Origin: Mytilinidion resinicola | Taxonomy: Eukaryota; Ascomycota; Dothideomycetes; Mytilinidiales; Mytilinidiaceae | DNA: 64,000 bases | Reading direction: 5' to 3' | Assembly: GCF_010093595.1 (NCBI RefSeq) | Contig: NW_022985450.1 | Span: forward strand, 651,765 to 715,764 | In this document: positions 1 through 11,209 of the stretch, in pieces | Position numbering within the stretch: the first letter of the stretch is position 1 | How the letters are laid out: each line of letters starts with the position of its first letter | The notes under the pieces: generated by a model | Databases searched by the model: none | Told to the model about the DNA's origin: nothing | What the model saw: only the letters and a program-made list of their open reading frames with translations | Made by a program: the position numbers and the translations under genes

Positions 1-755
1 CAGCATACCTTTGTACCAGGGTCGAGTAGATGTGTGCCATAGCTCTAATATCAAGAACATCAGCTTGTCAGCCGGTACTCGGCCCCCGCACTACCTAGCA
101 TAGCCGTTCGGCATGTAAGGGAGGATATGTTGCAACCATACAGCATGGCAGTGTACATATGGAGTTGGCACTCTCGGACTCCGAGTTTGACACACAACGG
201 TAACATTCTAGCGATGGAATTGATTGAGTTGTTTGGGTCTTCTGATGACGATGAACGCACAAGCAGCAGTGACCCTGCTCAATCTTTGGCGACCATGAAG
301 CAGAGAAATTACCACGGACCCTCTCGAAGCGGGAGAAGGACTTGATGCAGCATGCTAATAAGTGCGTAGGGCCGATGATAGAAAGCTGTATGGGTAGTAA
401 GTAGCTAAAGTAGGAAGCAGGGAAGAAGAGCCTTCGTGCACGGACCGAATGCTTACGAACGACTGTCGTCCAGGCTGTATTTTGCGCAACTATACCTACT
501 TCTCAGCCTCACTACTCGGGAATACAATTGTACAGCCGTTCATCAGTTCGAAATTAGAACCTTTTCTCTTGGGACACTACTGCTGCGCGATCCCCTCTCC
601 GCCTGAGGATATGCTGTGCGACTCGCACTCGCTGCGCCGCTCTTACGTTTCACATGGCTAACCTAGACAATTGGTTGGTTGATTTTCCGGGGACACAACT
701 GTACGCTGTTAGGGTGCCTGCTTGTCCGGCGGAGAGATCCGGTGTTATGTTGGTG
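1..755. other. intergenic, no gene recognised
   Basis: Only short open frames are present and none resembles a known protein. Positions 610-660 and 1575-1625 share a weak common string around 'ctgctgcgccgctc', which may be remnants of one degenerate repeat. Nothing else is supported here. Confidence 0.5.
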
Positions 756-763
756 AATTAAAA

Positions 764-1381
764 GGGGACTACTAATCGTACACCCCCTAATTCCTAGACA
801 TACACCCCCTTTTCACTACACGTACACCCCCTCCCCCCCCTATCGCTTCACCACCTTCTGATTGGCTCGGAGGGCTGCTCCGTAGCCTCCGATTCGCTCG
901 CTTAACTTGCATATTAATTCCGAATGCTCTCTCTAAATGCGGCCATGTACAACACAAGCAATTACATCATGCCAATTTATATAGCCTTACGTACGAGCTC
1001 ACGTACAAGCTCACGTACGAGCTCATGTATAGCCTTACGTACGAGCTCACGTACGAGCTCACGTACAGCCTCATATATAGCATCACGTACAGCCTTGTGT
1101 ATAGCATTACGTACGGCCTCACGTACGAGCTCACGTACGGCCTCGTGTATAGCATCACGTATGGCCTTACATACGAGCTCACGTACGGCCTCGTGCATAG
1201 CATCACGTACGGCCTTGCGTATAGCATCACGTGTAGAGAGACGTAAGGGTGAATGCCCGGAGGAAGCTCCGGGCTCTCCGAGCCAATTAGAAGGTGGTGA
1301 AGCGCCAAGAGGGGGGGGTGTACATGGAGTGAAAAGGGGGTGTACGTCTAGGAATTAGGGGGTGTACGATTAGTAGTCCCC
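764..1381. mobile_element. non-autonomous TIR transposon (MITE) of 618 bp
   Basis: The two ends are long imperfect inverted repeats of about 110-125 bp, each starting GGGGACTACTAATCGTACAC. The left arm runs 764 to about 888 and the right arm about 1256 to 1381. An identical 8-bp direct repeat, aattaaaa, lies immediately outside both ends (756-763 and 1382-1389), as expected of a target-site duplication. There is no transposase: the interior is a 12-bp minisatellite. Eight-base duplications are known for hAT elements and occur in the 8-10 bp range of Mutator-like elements; the very long arms and GGG ends favour a Mutator-like origin, but the superfamily is an inference. The identical target duplication suggests a fairly recent insertion. 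Confidence 0.85.
986..1249. repeat. 12-bp tandem array inside the transposon
   Basis: About 22 consecutive 12-bp units, close to ctcacgtacgag or ctcacgtacggc, fill the centre of the element. Units vary mostly by transitions (acgtac, atgtat, atatat, gcgtat). The unit is built from small palindromes (gagctc, acgt, gtac). Because 12 is a multiple of three, several frames stay open on both strands, which creates spurious protein-like frames. Confidence 0.9.
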
Positions 1382-1389
1382 AATTAAAA

Positions 1390-1800
1390 ACTATTATTAA
1401 ACACAATTATAGCCTAAGTAATAGTCTAACTGGTGGAACAAAGTTGTTACAGACCGGAGCTAGGCTAAATCTAGGGGGGTGATAATTAGGCTCGTCCTCG
1501 TTTATTCATTCTGAAAGAAAATCGTCTTTGCTAGGCACGCTAGGATAGTACCACTGCGCGACACCCACCGCGTCATAGTACTGCTATGTCGCACCTGCTG
1601 CGCCGCTCCGGTGTTTCACTTGCCTTTAGAATATTAGATGATTGGCCTGCGCAACGTCACACGGCCCCTTCCTCTCCAGGCGTCCAGCATCCATTATTCG
1701 CAACATCCCAACGTCGACATCGGCCTCACCTCAAGACAACTGTCACTGTCACACCATCTGTCTCCCACTCTTGCTTCTGAGGCAACTGTCCGAACACACC
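1390..1800. other. intergenic, promoter side of the hydrolase gene
   Basis: No gene is seen. The last 150 bases are C/T-rich, as is common upstream of fungal start codons, and lead into the ATG at 1801. Confidence 0.4.
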
Positions 1801-2648
1801 ATGAATCCCAAACCTACCGTGGCCATCTGCCCTGGCGGATGGCCTTCAGTCGAATTCTTCCAACCAGTCATGCAGGCGTTCGAAGCAAAAGGCTATCCTA
1901 CAGTTTGGAGCATCTCACCTGGCTATCCCGAACATGACCCAGCCAAGATGCCACCCATGAACCTCGATGCGAAGCACCTACGCGAGAAAGTCCTGATGCC
2001 ACTTGTCGAGGAAGGGAAAGATGTCGTCCTGTTCATGCACTCATACGGAGGCATTTACGGGCCGTCCGCAGTGGAGGGATTAAGCAAGAAGCAGAGGACC
2101 GGAAATGGGCTGAAGGGGGGAGTCATCGCGCTGCTCTGGGTGGCCGCCTTTGTGGCTCGGAAAGGAACGTCGGCAATGTCGGCCATGGGCATGGATCCAA
2201 ACAATCTTCCTGATTGGATTGATTACGATGTACGTGGTCGAATTACTGAGCATGTAGTTGTACTCTGACCGTATCGTTATAGGAATCTACTGGATGGGTC
2301 GTGATTCCAAAGCAGCAAGCAAAAGCCATGCTTTTCCACGATCTTCCTGAAGAAGAAGCCGAGAGACTGGCCAATGCACTCCCCAGGCAGCCATACTCCT
2401 GCTTCTCCTTGCCCGTCCACTATGACCCATATGACGACCCGAACTTCCAGGGCTCCTTTGGGTACATCTTCACAGAGGCAGATAGGATACTCCCTTATGA
2501 GCTCCAGCAGAAGTTCGTCGAGATTGGAGGTATTAAGAAGACGATGATCTTGAAGGGCTCATCCCATTCCCCACACCTCGAACAGCCGGTTCAGTTGGTG
2601 GAACATCTTGTGGACTTATTGGGAGAGGTTACAGGCGATGCGAAGTAG
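1801..2648 (+). CDS. alpha/beta hydrolase (esterase-like), 264 aa
   Basis: Two exons, 1801-2229 and 2283-2648, joined in phase 0 by a 53-bp GT..AG intron. The protein starts MNPKPTVAICPGGWPS, the usual opening strand and oxyanion region of small soluble alpha/beta hydrolases. The nucleophile elbow is visible as MHSYGGIYG (Ser near residue 82). A conserved-looking His near the C-terminus lies in SSHSPHLEQP. The length fits the family of about 250-270 residues. There is no signal peptide, so it is probably cytosolic. ATG codons exist further upstream in frame, but 1801 gives the family-like N-terminus. It is tail to tail with the adenylation enzyme downstream. The substrate is unknown; ester or lactone hydrolysis in a small-molecule pathway is an inference from the neighbours. 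Confidence 0.85.
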
Positions 2649-3076
2649 AGGGATAAGCTGGGACGGAGATTGATTCCGAAAGGTTGCCTTGGAGGATAGT
2701 ATACATCTCTAGCTGCGATCCATTGTGCCTCTGAGCGAAATATAAACAGCTACCAGGGAAAGCGTTAATCCGTGATCTGTAAATGTAATAACCCGAATCC
2801 TGAGATAGAACGCTAACTACCAAAATATGATTTCATGTCGACTAGAGTTCTGGCGGTGAACGGGCAATGCCCCCTTGATTTCAACTTTACGAGCCAACTC
2901 CAGGAGAATCTAAGCAACCGAATGATATTAAGGCTCGTTGAATGTATATGTAGGAGCTACACAAGGGAACAGAGTGAAGTTCACCCGGTCAAGAACCCAT
3001 ACCAAACAGGAGAGAGTGAAACATGAGAAAAAAATAACGACTAGATGAAATAACAGCAACAGAAAGCACCATCGTT
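2649..3076. other. convergent intergenic spacer
   Basis: Sits between the 3' ends of the hydrolase and the adenylation enzyme. No gene or clear signal is seen beyond A/T-rich 3' flanks. Confidence 0.4.
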
Positions 3077-4806
3077 CTACCCAGACCTCATACACAAATC
3101 CTCCATATCCGCCTCATACAGGTCCACCGTCACACTCCTCTGGATACTCCCCTTCATACTCCTCGCCATCGGCCTGTTCCCCGCTGTCACCAAGATATGA
3201 GATCTCAGAATCTGATGATCTTCGAAATAAGTGCTGTTCAACTTTTCAACAGTCGGCCAAACGCTCCCGACTAACTCCTCCCCATCCATGTCCGCATTCC
3301 TCGGCTCTAGGATAAGCGCTGGGCGCAAATGTCCGCTCCCAACCATCACGACCCCTTGAACGGCTGGATGCTCGCTTACTCCGCTCTCCATCACCATAGG
3401 CGACACATTTGCGCCGGACGCAAGGACGATTGTGTCATCGGTTCTGCCAGCCCATTTCCAAAGATCGGGCTGTGTGGGGTGCCGGAGGTAGAGATCCCGA
3501 GTCGAATACTCTTCTAACTCTGGGAACATTTTGAAGACCGGCTGCTCCATGTCCTGATCCTTGTTCCGCACGATGATTGCTTCGTAGACTGTGTGCGCAT
3601 CCGTTCGTTTGTGGAGCCGGAAGTCCCAGCCCGCAGCTGGATGCGGAGAAATGTAGCTCCAGTTCGTGGATGGCGGGACACCTTTTGGCAGCATGTCAGG
3701 GATATTTCCGGTTTCGGTAGCGCCGTAGGTCGTTAGGTATTGACCGGCCATTTTCGCAGCTACGATGTCGCCATGGGCATCTACTGCTTTGCCGCCAGCG
3801 GTGAACAGCGTTTCCACGTTATCGGATACGATTTTGAGCAGGTCTTCGTTGGCAGCCAGCTGGCTGACGAAGTGCGGTGGAATAAAGGCTGTGTCGACCT
3901 GAATGCTTTTGATTCCTTCTATGAAGGCCTCCATTGTTGGTGGAAGAGCTTTTGGTGGATATATGATGGTCGTCTCGTTTGCAAAAGGAATCCAGAAAAC
4001 GGTAAAGATGTTTGCGGCGTGAAAGGGTGGCATCATTACGAAGAAGCGGGTTCCGCACATGAATTTGTCTTTCATTTCCATTCCTTCTGGTGGAAGTGTT
4101 TGCATGGCTTGCATGTACGCTGCCACCCAGCCATTCGTGTATGTAATCGGCTTTGGGGAACCAGTTGTTCCTGAAGTGTGGAAGATAACCAAAGGGTCAT
4201 TTTTTGCCTCCTCAAACGTTTTGTGGTAGGGGTAGTGGGGGAAGCTTTCTTTCAGGAGGACTTCAACGGTTGGGACTTGGAATGCGGGCATCGGAGAGGC
4301 TTCTTGATATCTGGCAGTAAGCTCAGATTTTGGATCAGCGGTAAGGACCGCCTTGACATCAATTTGCCGAAAGAGTGCTGTGAGCGCATCTCGTTGATTT
4401 CGAAAAGATGCTAGGAATAGCTAAAGCTCACTCTTAGCAAGAGAAAAACGAGCTGAAGAGAGGCAAAGATGCTCACCTTATACCCCGTTTTTGCACAGGC
4501 CAGAATCAAGGCGTTGTGCAGGAAGTCGTTTGGACCAACGTATGTCAAAGTTTCGAAGGACGTGCTCTTCCCGAATTGCGTCGTCAGCCACCATGCAAGA
4601 CCGTTGACTGCATTGGCGAATTTTTGGTACGTCAGCTTTCTGAATCCCTTCTCATACCCTGTTGGAGAGATGGGGAGATAGGCGTAGGTTGCGTGGGGCT
4701 TGACCTTGGCTAAACCATCCACGACGTTGACGAGGACTTGTTTACGGCGATGAATAGGCATCGGGGATGGGAAATCTGTCCTTTCTTGAAATTGCACTGA
4801 AGCCAT
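3077..4806 (-). CDS. stand-alone adenylation (AMP-binding) enzyme of the NRPS-like type, 557 aa
   Basis: Two exons, 4806-4477 and 4420-3077, with a 56-bp intron that keeps the frame (CAKTGYK joined to LFLASFRNQR). Adenylate-forming signatures occur in order: TSGTTGSPKP for ATP binding, YGATETG, then STRDLYLRHP and KWAGRTDD, the form usual in fungal NRPS-like reductases rather than plain CoA ligases. The chain ends just after MKGSIQR, where the conserved C-terminal lysine region lies and where a carrier (thiolation) domain would normally follow. No carrier, thioesterase or reductase domain is present here. It should activate an acid as its adenylate; what accepts the acyl group is unknown. It neighbours an MFS exporter and an aminotransferase. 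A CoA ligase function cannot be excluded. Confidence 0.85.
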
Positions 4807-5660
4807 AGTTGAATTCTATTTGAGGATCCCTGAGTAGATATTGTTAAAGGTAATGGTAACGTGAGATTCTGATGGATGATCTCCCTATGTGAAGGTCTGA
4901 AAAGGATGGTAGATTATTTCGAACGGAATATTAATATCCCTTGGTGTCTCGGCATTTCGCAATGGGGTTGCCTTCAAGAATGCAATGCTGGAGTAGCGAT
5001 AGTCTGCCTTAGACGGGGCCGGAGACCGAATAGATTACAGTGACTCGTCCTGCCACTGGTTGTGGTACCTCATGGTATTTTCAGTATTTCGGATCAGGTG
5101 AAAAGTTGGCATATTGGAGAGTTATTAAGCTCGCGAAGCTACCCTAGACAGTGTCAGGGGACTTTTCACAGTCCGAATGTGTTTATCATCGCCTCATGTC
5201 TCTCTTTCAACGCACTGCCCACACCGGCAGGGAACTATGCGGATACCTATGACGAGATACTGTAGGTCCCCATTGCTACGTTATACACTGGAAGGCAATG
5301 ATACCGAACTTAGATGGATCGGCCCCAAAATATAGTTCTAGTCACACCGCATTAAAAGAATTTCTAGCCGACTGTTTGGTTCCGAAACGGAGTAGAGTAA
5401 TTGACGGGGTAATTGATTCTTCGGCGGTGCAGCATGGAATGGAAACACCAAAACGGTAACACTGTGACACATTTCACAGTTCCTGCCCTGCCTCGGTGTT
5501 CAACTATGTTTGACGCTGATTATGGCTACACTATCAGCAAGGTTGACTTGTCGTCGCGGTCAAGCTCGGCGAAGAACAGAAATACACCTTGAGCTGCACT
5601 TTGAAAATGTTCGATTGGTATCATTGTTGTCACTCGTCTTTTGACAGTGCATGCGTTAAT
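4807..5660. other. divergent intergenic region between adenylation enzyme and MFS exporter
   Basis: An 850-bp shared upstream region with no gene. It contains one copy of a dispersed degenerate repeat at 5071-5184. The two flanking genes point away from each other, so they may share control elements; no specific operator was recognised. Confidence 0.4.
5071..5184. repeat. dispersed degenerate repeat, copy 1
   Basis: Aligns with 35531-35645 over about 115 bp, sharing cat(g/a)gtattttcag at one end and gc(g)aggctaccc(t/c)(a/g)gacag in the middle. A large share of the differences are C/T or G/A, as after repeat-induced point mutation. The parent element is unknown. Confidence 0.6.
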
Positions 5661-7688
5661 ATGGCAGAAACACAGGCAAAGAAGGATTTTTCACCAACAT
5701 CGACAATCCTTCCCTTGGAGCCGATTGTATACAATGAGAGCAGCACTGGAGCAGAAGCAGGAGGCAGAACTCTCCAAAGAACCCACCTAACGGGATGGAG
5801 ACTTCATTTCGTAACATTCTGGTATGCATGGTGTCTCCCAATTCGCTCAACCACACTGATTCCAAAAGCGTCTGCTGCTCCGTATTTCTGCCCAACTTCG
5901 AAGTTACAGTAGTCAGCACAGCTTTGGTCGACATTTCAAATAATCTCCGAGCGTTTAGTCGAACGGGGTGGGTCATGGTCGCATATCTTACCACCTATAC
6001 TGGTAGGCATTTGCAATTCCAAATTCACACTCTTGTCTTCTCTCGAAATTCTTGTTTGATGCTTTTGAAGGATTGATCATTATATGGGCAAAGCTCAGCG
6101 ACATCATTGGACGAAAAGTGGCACTAACAGCTTCTCTCGTTGCTTTCACGGCGTTTTCTGCAGGATGTGGAGCTGCACAGACGATTACGCAATTGTAAGG
6201 CATTCAAGACTATCTATTCTGTGAGCTCTGCTGTGTTAATACCTAATGCTAGAATCGTATTGCGAGCCTTCCAAGGTTTCGGAGGTGCTGGATGCTTCTC
6301 CGTAGCTTCCGTTATCGTCTTCGAAATGGTTCCTACACAAAAGTATCCATTCTATGGGAGTATTGTTTCTGCCGTTGTTGCATTGGCAACGTTACTTGGC
6401 CCCATAATAGGCGGCTTGATAACTGAGAACTGTTCCTGGCGCTGGGTGTTTCTCATTAAGTAAGACTCCCCTCCCTCAGTCATCTATCGACCATCATGGT
6501 AACCTGTGTCAGTGTCCCAATCGGCGTGACAACCATCATCATTCTCTTGATTACGCTCCCAAATAGCTTCCCGTGTCACAGCCGAAAGACTGCGCCAATG
6601 GCCTTGCAAAACTCGTCCTTACCGAATCTTCGACGAATGGACTTTCTAGGAGCGTTTTTATTTACCGGCGCCTCCTTCACCTTCGTAACATCTCTCCTTG
6701 AAAGCTCGACCAAGTATTCATGGTCATCAGCGCCGACCATTGTGCTGCTAGTCATTTCTGTAGCTCTCGCTATATCGTTCATTTCGTGGGAGAGGTATAT
6801 TACGCTTGGGTCAAATATGCCGGAACCAATTTTTCCATGGCGCTTCGTGTATAACAGGGCTTGGATGGGCATGCTGCTGTGAGTTCTCAAGGCTCTTTCC
6901 ACATCACTTTCGCTCTTACATGTGATCTAGAGTGTCATTACTTCTCGGCATTCCTTTCTGTGTCCTCGTTGTCACCATCCCACAGAAACTGCAAACAATC
7001 TCCGACATGTCACCTCTCCAATCCGGTCTTCGGCTCCTTCCATACGCGCTCTTCGCTCCTTTTGGCGCAGTGTTCGCAAATGGGTTCATATCACGCCAGA
7101 AAAACTGTGTACCCGTGTATTTCGTTATTGCAGGGGCTTGTTTCCAGTTAATCGGACTCTCTTTATTCTGCATCTACGGTACTGGAAAAGAAGTTTCTGG
7201 AGCACAATACGGGTGCCAGATTCTCGCCGGTTTAGGACTTGGTATGATGTTTGGGACATTGGTTGTTATGACGCCGTTAAGTGTTGATCTGCAAGATCTA
7301 GGTATGTGATTTGATGCACCAGGTTTAGTAGCGTCGCAGATATCTGATTTGAAGCATACGCTAATGTTTGCAAAAAGCAACGGCGACAGGTGCAATCATG
7401 CAGTTCCGCCAATTTGGCAGTACTATTGGTCTTTCAGTGGCTACTAGTCTCATGAATGCGAAGCTTAAATCGGAACTTCCTTCGATCTTGAAACCAGTGC
7501 AGCTAGAGGCACTATTGCAGTCCACGACGGCGATTCATCAGTTCCCTCGCGAAGTGAAACTTGTCGTGGAGGAGGTTTTCGTTGAAGGCTATCGCTTACA
7601 GATGGAAGTTATCATAGCATTTGCTGGGGCATGTGTGCTTGTGGCTCTGATTATTTTTAAGAAGAAACAAATCAAGGCGCCAGGTTGA
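5661..7688 (+). CDS. MFS drug/metabolite exporter, 14-TM (DHA2-like), 557 aa
   Basis: Seven exons: 5661-5821, 5869-6002, 6071-6194, 6253-6459, 6513-6878, 6931-7301 and 7378-7688. All six introns are 47-76 bp and every join keeps frame. After a polar N-terminus of about 50 residues come many hydrophobic segments. MFS signatures are visible: AKLSDIIGRK in the loop after helix 2, VLRAFQGFGGAG around helix 4, and LLGPIIGGLI, the antiporter-type motif of helix 5. The length of about 550 and the fold match fungal proton-driven exporters of the DHA2/14-helix group at the plasma membrane. It lies between an adenylation enzyme and an aminotransferase, tail to tail with the latter (303 bp apart), which suggests export of the product made by these enzymes. 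The substrate is not inferable from sequence. Confidence 0.9.
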
Positions 7689-7991
7689 ACAAGAAAGGAT
7701 TCGAGGACTCTCGGGAGTACGTACACTGAATGGGGTATGCGACGATAACGCTGGCAGGATAGCTGGCACTGTTAATGAAAGCTCACGCGTTAGATACTGT
7801 ATCTGATTCAGTGTAGGTAGACCAGTCTGGCGCTGGCTGGTATGCTTCAACCCATTTTTAAACTTCCAGTGAAACTCTCTGAACAGCCTGTAGGACTGTG
7901 GAGCCAACTCAGACGGCGTTATCCTGCAAAGTTGTACGTTCACATATGAATCAATATGTAACTCTTCTCAGTTTACAAGCTCCCGGGTTCT

Positions 7992-9424
7992 CTACGAAAT
8001 GCATTTGCTCAACCTTTCTAAGGCTACCTCAACAATCTCCAATGGCACAGCCACTGTGATCCTTGCCCACCCAAATTCCGTGCTTAAACCATTGTAAAAC
8101 CTGCCTGGGCTTACCGTAACACCGTCAATTTTCAATTTCTCGAAGAAGATCATCTCTTCTTCAGCATTTCTCACCTTCTTCCCAAGTTTCGCAAAGACAA
8201 ACAGGCCTTCGTGCGCTGGTAGATATTCGATACCACACTCTTCGAATAGCTCGACAAATCGCGAGTAAGATTCAGTCAAGCGATGTGAATTGATATCAAG
8301 GATGGAAGAAAGATCAGGCGTTGACAGCAGGGCTTTCAGGGCGATGGCGCTCAGTGAAGAAGTGTTCGAATAAGTTAGCAGTGAGACAGCAGCCCGCACT
8401 TGAGCGTTAGCCTGAGACACCAAACAGCCCTGGGGAAAGTGTGAGCGATGAGTTCGTTTTTATGAGTAAAGTTGGCTTACAATTCTCAGGCCGTTGAGTC
8501 CAAACAACTTGCTTGCACTCCAGACTATGTGAACAAGACTAGGGTCTATCATCTCATTGGTATCTTTGGGATCGGGAGCGACCGAGAGAGCAGAAATGAA
8601 CTTCGGGCTCTGCTCTTGAGTGGATTTCATCGTAGCCAGCGCATACAGCTCGTCTGAAATGAAATGCAAGTTGAGCTTCTGGCAGAAGTTCATACACGCG
8701 CGTAGGATGTTTTCTGGATAGCATTGCGAAAATGGATTGTGTGGATTACATAGTATGACTGCCTTTATACGTTGTGGGTTTTCGGTAGCGACATACGTGG
8801 CGCGCAAAGTGGCGAGCATATCTGTAGCGTGATGTTCGTAACTTATAGGAGTTGCTGTAATAATGTTGACTTTTGGACGCAAAGTGATGTAAGGTTCGAA
8901 GCCGACTAATCTCTCATTTCAATATTTTTGCGTTGAATAGCCGAAGATGGTTACCACTTACACCAATATGGACCTGGGATAATGACACTGTCTCCTTCAT
9001 CACAGATACTGTGGACCAATGCTTCAATGCAGCTTCCTGCGCCGGCCGTGAGGACTATCTGGTCTACCGAAACAGTACTGGCCGGTCGGAAGAAGTTGTT
9101 GAAAAAAGAAGCCAATGCTGTGCGCGTGTCAACATCTCCGCCAAAGGTCGGAAGTTGAGAAAGAACCTGGAGAGATGTCAGCTGTCAAATTATATGCTGC
9201 TCATAAACGGAAACTTGGCTACGAACATCACTGGTCAGATGATTCTGAATAGCAGCGGTGCAAATGCTCCGAACCTGATCTCGAACTAGCAGATTTTCCG
9301 CAGAAGAAAGATCAATGACGTCCGCTGACGACGGCTTTGATTGTGTAACGGCCGCAAGTTTGGGGAGAACGCCCTGTAGACTTTTAGTCATATGTGTCGA
9401 AAGCCCGGTAGCCATTTGAGCCAT
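7992..9424 (-). CDS. PLP-dependent aminotransferase class I/II, ACC-synthase-like, 425 aa
   Basis: Four exons on the minus strand: 9424-9215, 9166-8962, 8905-8481 and 8429-7992, with introns of 48-56 bp, all in frame. The first donor (gtttcc) is weak and could be shifted a few codons. Fold-type I landmarks are present: NPHNPFSQCYP, ISDELYAL with the Asp and Tyr that contact the cofactor, and SASKLFGLNGLRIG with the Schiff-base lysine (about K271) followed by the conserved Arg. The pattern matches fungal proteins annotated as 1-aminocyclopropane-1-carboxylate synthase-like, whose real reactions vary. No targeting signal is obvious. It is head to head with the rhodopsin-like gene and close to the MFS exporter, consistent with a role in a small amino-acid-derived pathway. 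Confidence 0.88.
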
Positions 9425-10004
9425 ATGATAAGATTACTCCAGCCGTTTCTCGGGGGAAATTCCGATGGAGTGCGAAGATGAGATCACGGTACTCTTTGGT
9501 AGATAGATCGAGACGCCTTGCATCTACAAGTGCGCAGTGGCCCATTCGTGACAGATAGGAAGCAACCTTTATCAAAACTCGGAGTCCGTCTCGGGGACTT
9601 ACTCGGACCCCATATGGTTTCTTGGGTCCTGCTGTGTGACAGGGTGTCGAACTACCCCCCGAGACCCGAGTATGAAGAATGTCACACAGACAGCTCTTCA
9701 GTTGTCTTTGGGCACGACAGGAGGGTATACAACGATGCAACGATCGAACAAGAATGTGCCCCCAGTTCGCAGCCTGCGGGCCGATTTCACTGACCGTAGC
9801 CGATATCAATTAATTTCCTTGTGGAGCCACACCGTTTCGTCGACGGTGGGTTGACCGGCATACATTTGATGGTTCAGGATCCGGGCAACGTTACACGACA
9901 CCAAAATTTCGTAACATAGTCCACAAAAGGTGTAAGCCGCGCCCTTCGTTTTCCAAGTATCTCTCATCCTCGTCCTACATTTTGACTCCTACTACGTTCC
10001 CACT
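9425..10004. promoter_or_regulatory. divergent intergenic region (aminotransferase / rhodopsin-like gene)
   Basis: A 580-bp region between two start codons on opposite strands. It should hold both promoters. No known operator was recognised. Open frames here overlap the first aminotransferase exon and look spurious. Confidence 0.4.
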
Positions 10005-11209
10005 ATGGACCAGGCCGAAAAAGAATATCTAAAAATATGGCTTTCCCATACGGTCATGGGTGTTGCGGCTACCATAGCTATTGTCCTTCGGTTCATAGCA
10101 AGGAGGCGAACCAAAGCAGTCCTGAAGTGGGATGATTGGATCGCGCTTTCTGCTCTTCTTTTCATGTGGGGCGATTTCGCCTGTACTATTCTGGGTAAAT
10201 CATTCATCCTTAACATATGGTCCACGGATTCAATACTAACGATATGGCCATGTAGAGAACGTACCTCGGGTAAAAAGGGTACCAACCCACGAACTCTCCA
10301 TTACAGATCAGGATTATGCATTGCGGGTAAGTTCTTCGGGAGAGAAATTCACGACGAGAGACTGAACGGTTCGCTGATGACTCCAGACGGCTTATGCCTC
10401 AATCCTCTTGACGGATGCTTGCGAAGTCGTCGCACGCATGTCTGTCATATTCCTCTATTACAGACTCTTCAGCATCAAACGGTGGCTTGGATGGAGCCTG
10501 AAAACCGTCGGCGCGCTCTCCATTCTTTGGCTTCTCTGCCTCATTTTCACCGTGTCCTTTCAATGCAAGCCCATCGCCGCCCTTCTCGACGCTACTGTCG
10601 CAGGAGAATGCCTTGACAATCAAACTGGATTCTTGTCTAGCGAGATTTTCAATGCATGCCTGGACTTAGCACTCGTATGCTTACCGATTCGGATTATTTG
10701 GAAGTTACGGCTACCATTGCGTGAGAGGTTTGGTATCGCAACGATTTTCTTGACCGGAGGATTGTGAGTTTCTACATTTCGCTCATGAAATTCTTTCTAA
10801 TGGGAAAAGGGTTATTTTAACGGGCGTCATACGCATGGTCTACGGCTACCATCCAGGAAAGGACGACACCATCACCTCAATGGCCGGTCTTTCGTTGTGG
10901 ACGGGCCTCCATCTTGGATTTGCCGTTATCTGCACTTCCTTGCCGGTCTTCCGGGTCTACCTCCCAAAAGAAGACGGAAGTATCAATAGTAAGCTTCGGC
11001 TGCTCTACCGTTCCGCGTCTGGATGGGTGGGCCGAACTACAAGAACAAATTCGAAGGCAACAGCCCCATCGTTACCGAGTTTCGTCGACCCAAACCGCAA
11101 AATTCCTGATACGGAAACGTGTCAGGTAGACGAGATATCATTGACCACCAATATGAGCTCGATCTCGGAGGTTGAGAGACTGGGGGCTAGTGAGTATCAT
11201 CGTCGTTGA
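10005..11209 (+). CDS. fungal rhodopsin-domain integral membrane protein, 345 aa
   Basis: Four exons: 10005-10194, 10256-10326, 10387-10763 and 10810-11209, with introns of 61, 60 and 46 bp, all in frame. The predicted chain has about seven hydrophobic segments. The typical fungal layout is visible: KWDDWIAL after the first helix and loop, SVIFLYYRLFSIKRWLGW around helices 3-4, an extracellular loop with FQCKPIAA and GECLDNQTG, then LALVCLPIRIIWKLRLPLRER. The C-terminal 110 residues are polar and probably cytosolic. This large family (Pth11-related, with no demonstrated retinal binding) is abundant in Pezizomycotina; members may sense surfaces or small molecules. Its closeness to biosynthetic genes is suggestive only. 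Confidence 0.88.

Noticed and set aside
924..1358. Repetitive protein-like frames (TSSRTSS.., YVSSYVR..) on both strands
   Set aside because: They are translations of the 12-bp minisatellite, open only because 12 is divisible by three.
9384..9809. 141-codon minus-strand frame overlapping the first aminotransferase exon
   Set aside because: It runs in a different frame from the aminotransferase and resembles no known protein.
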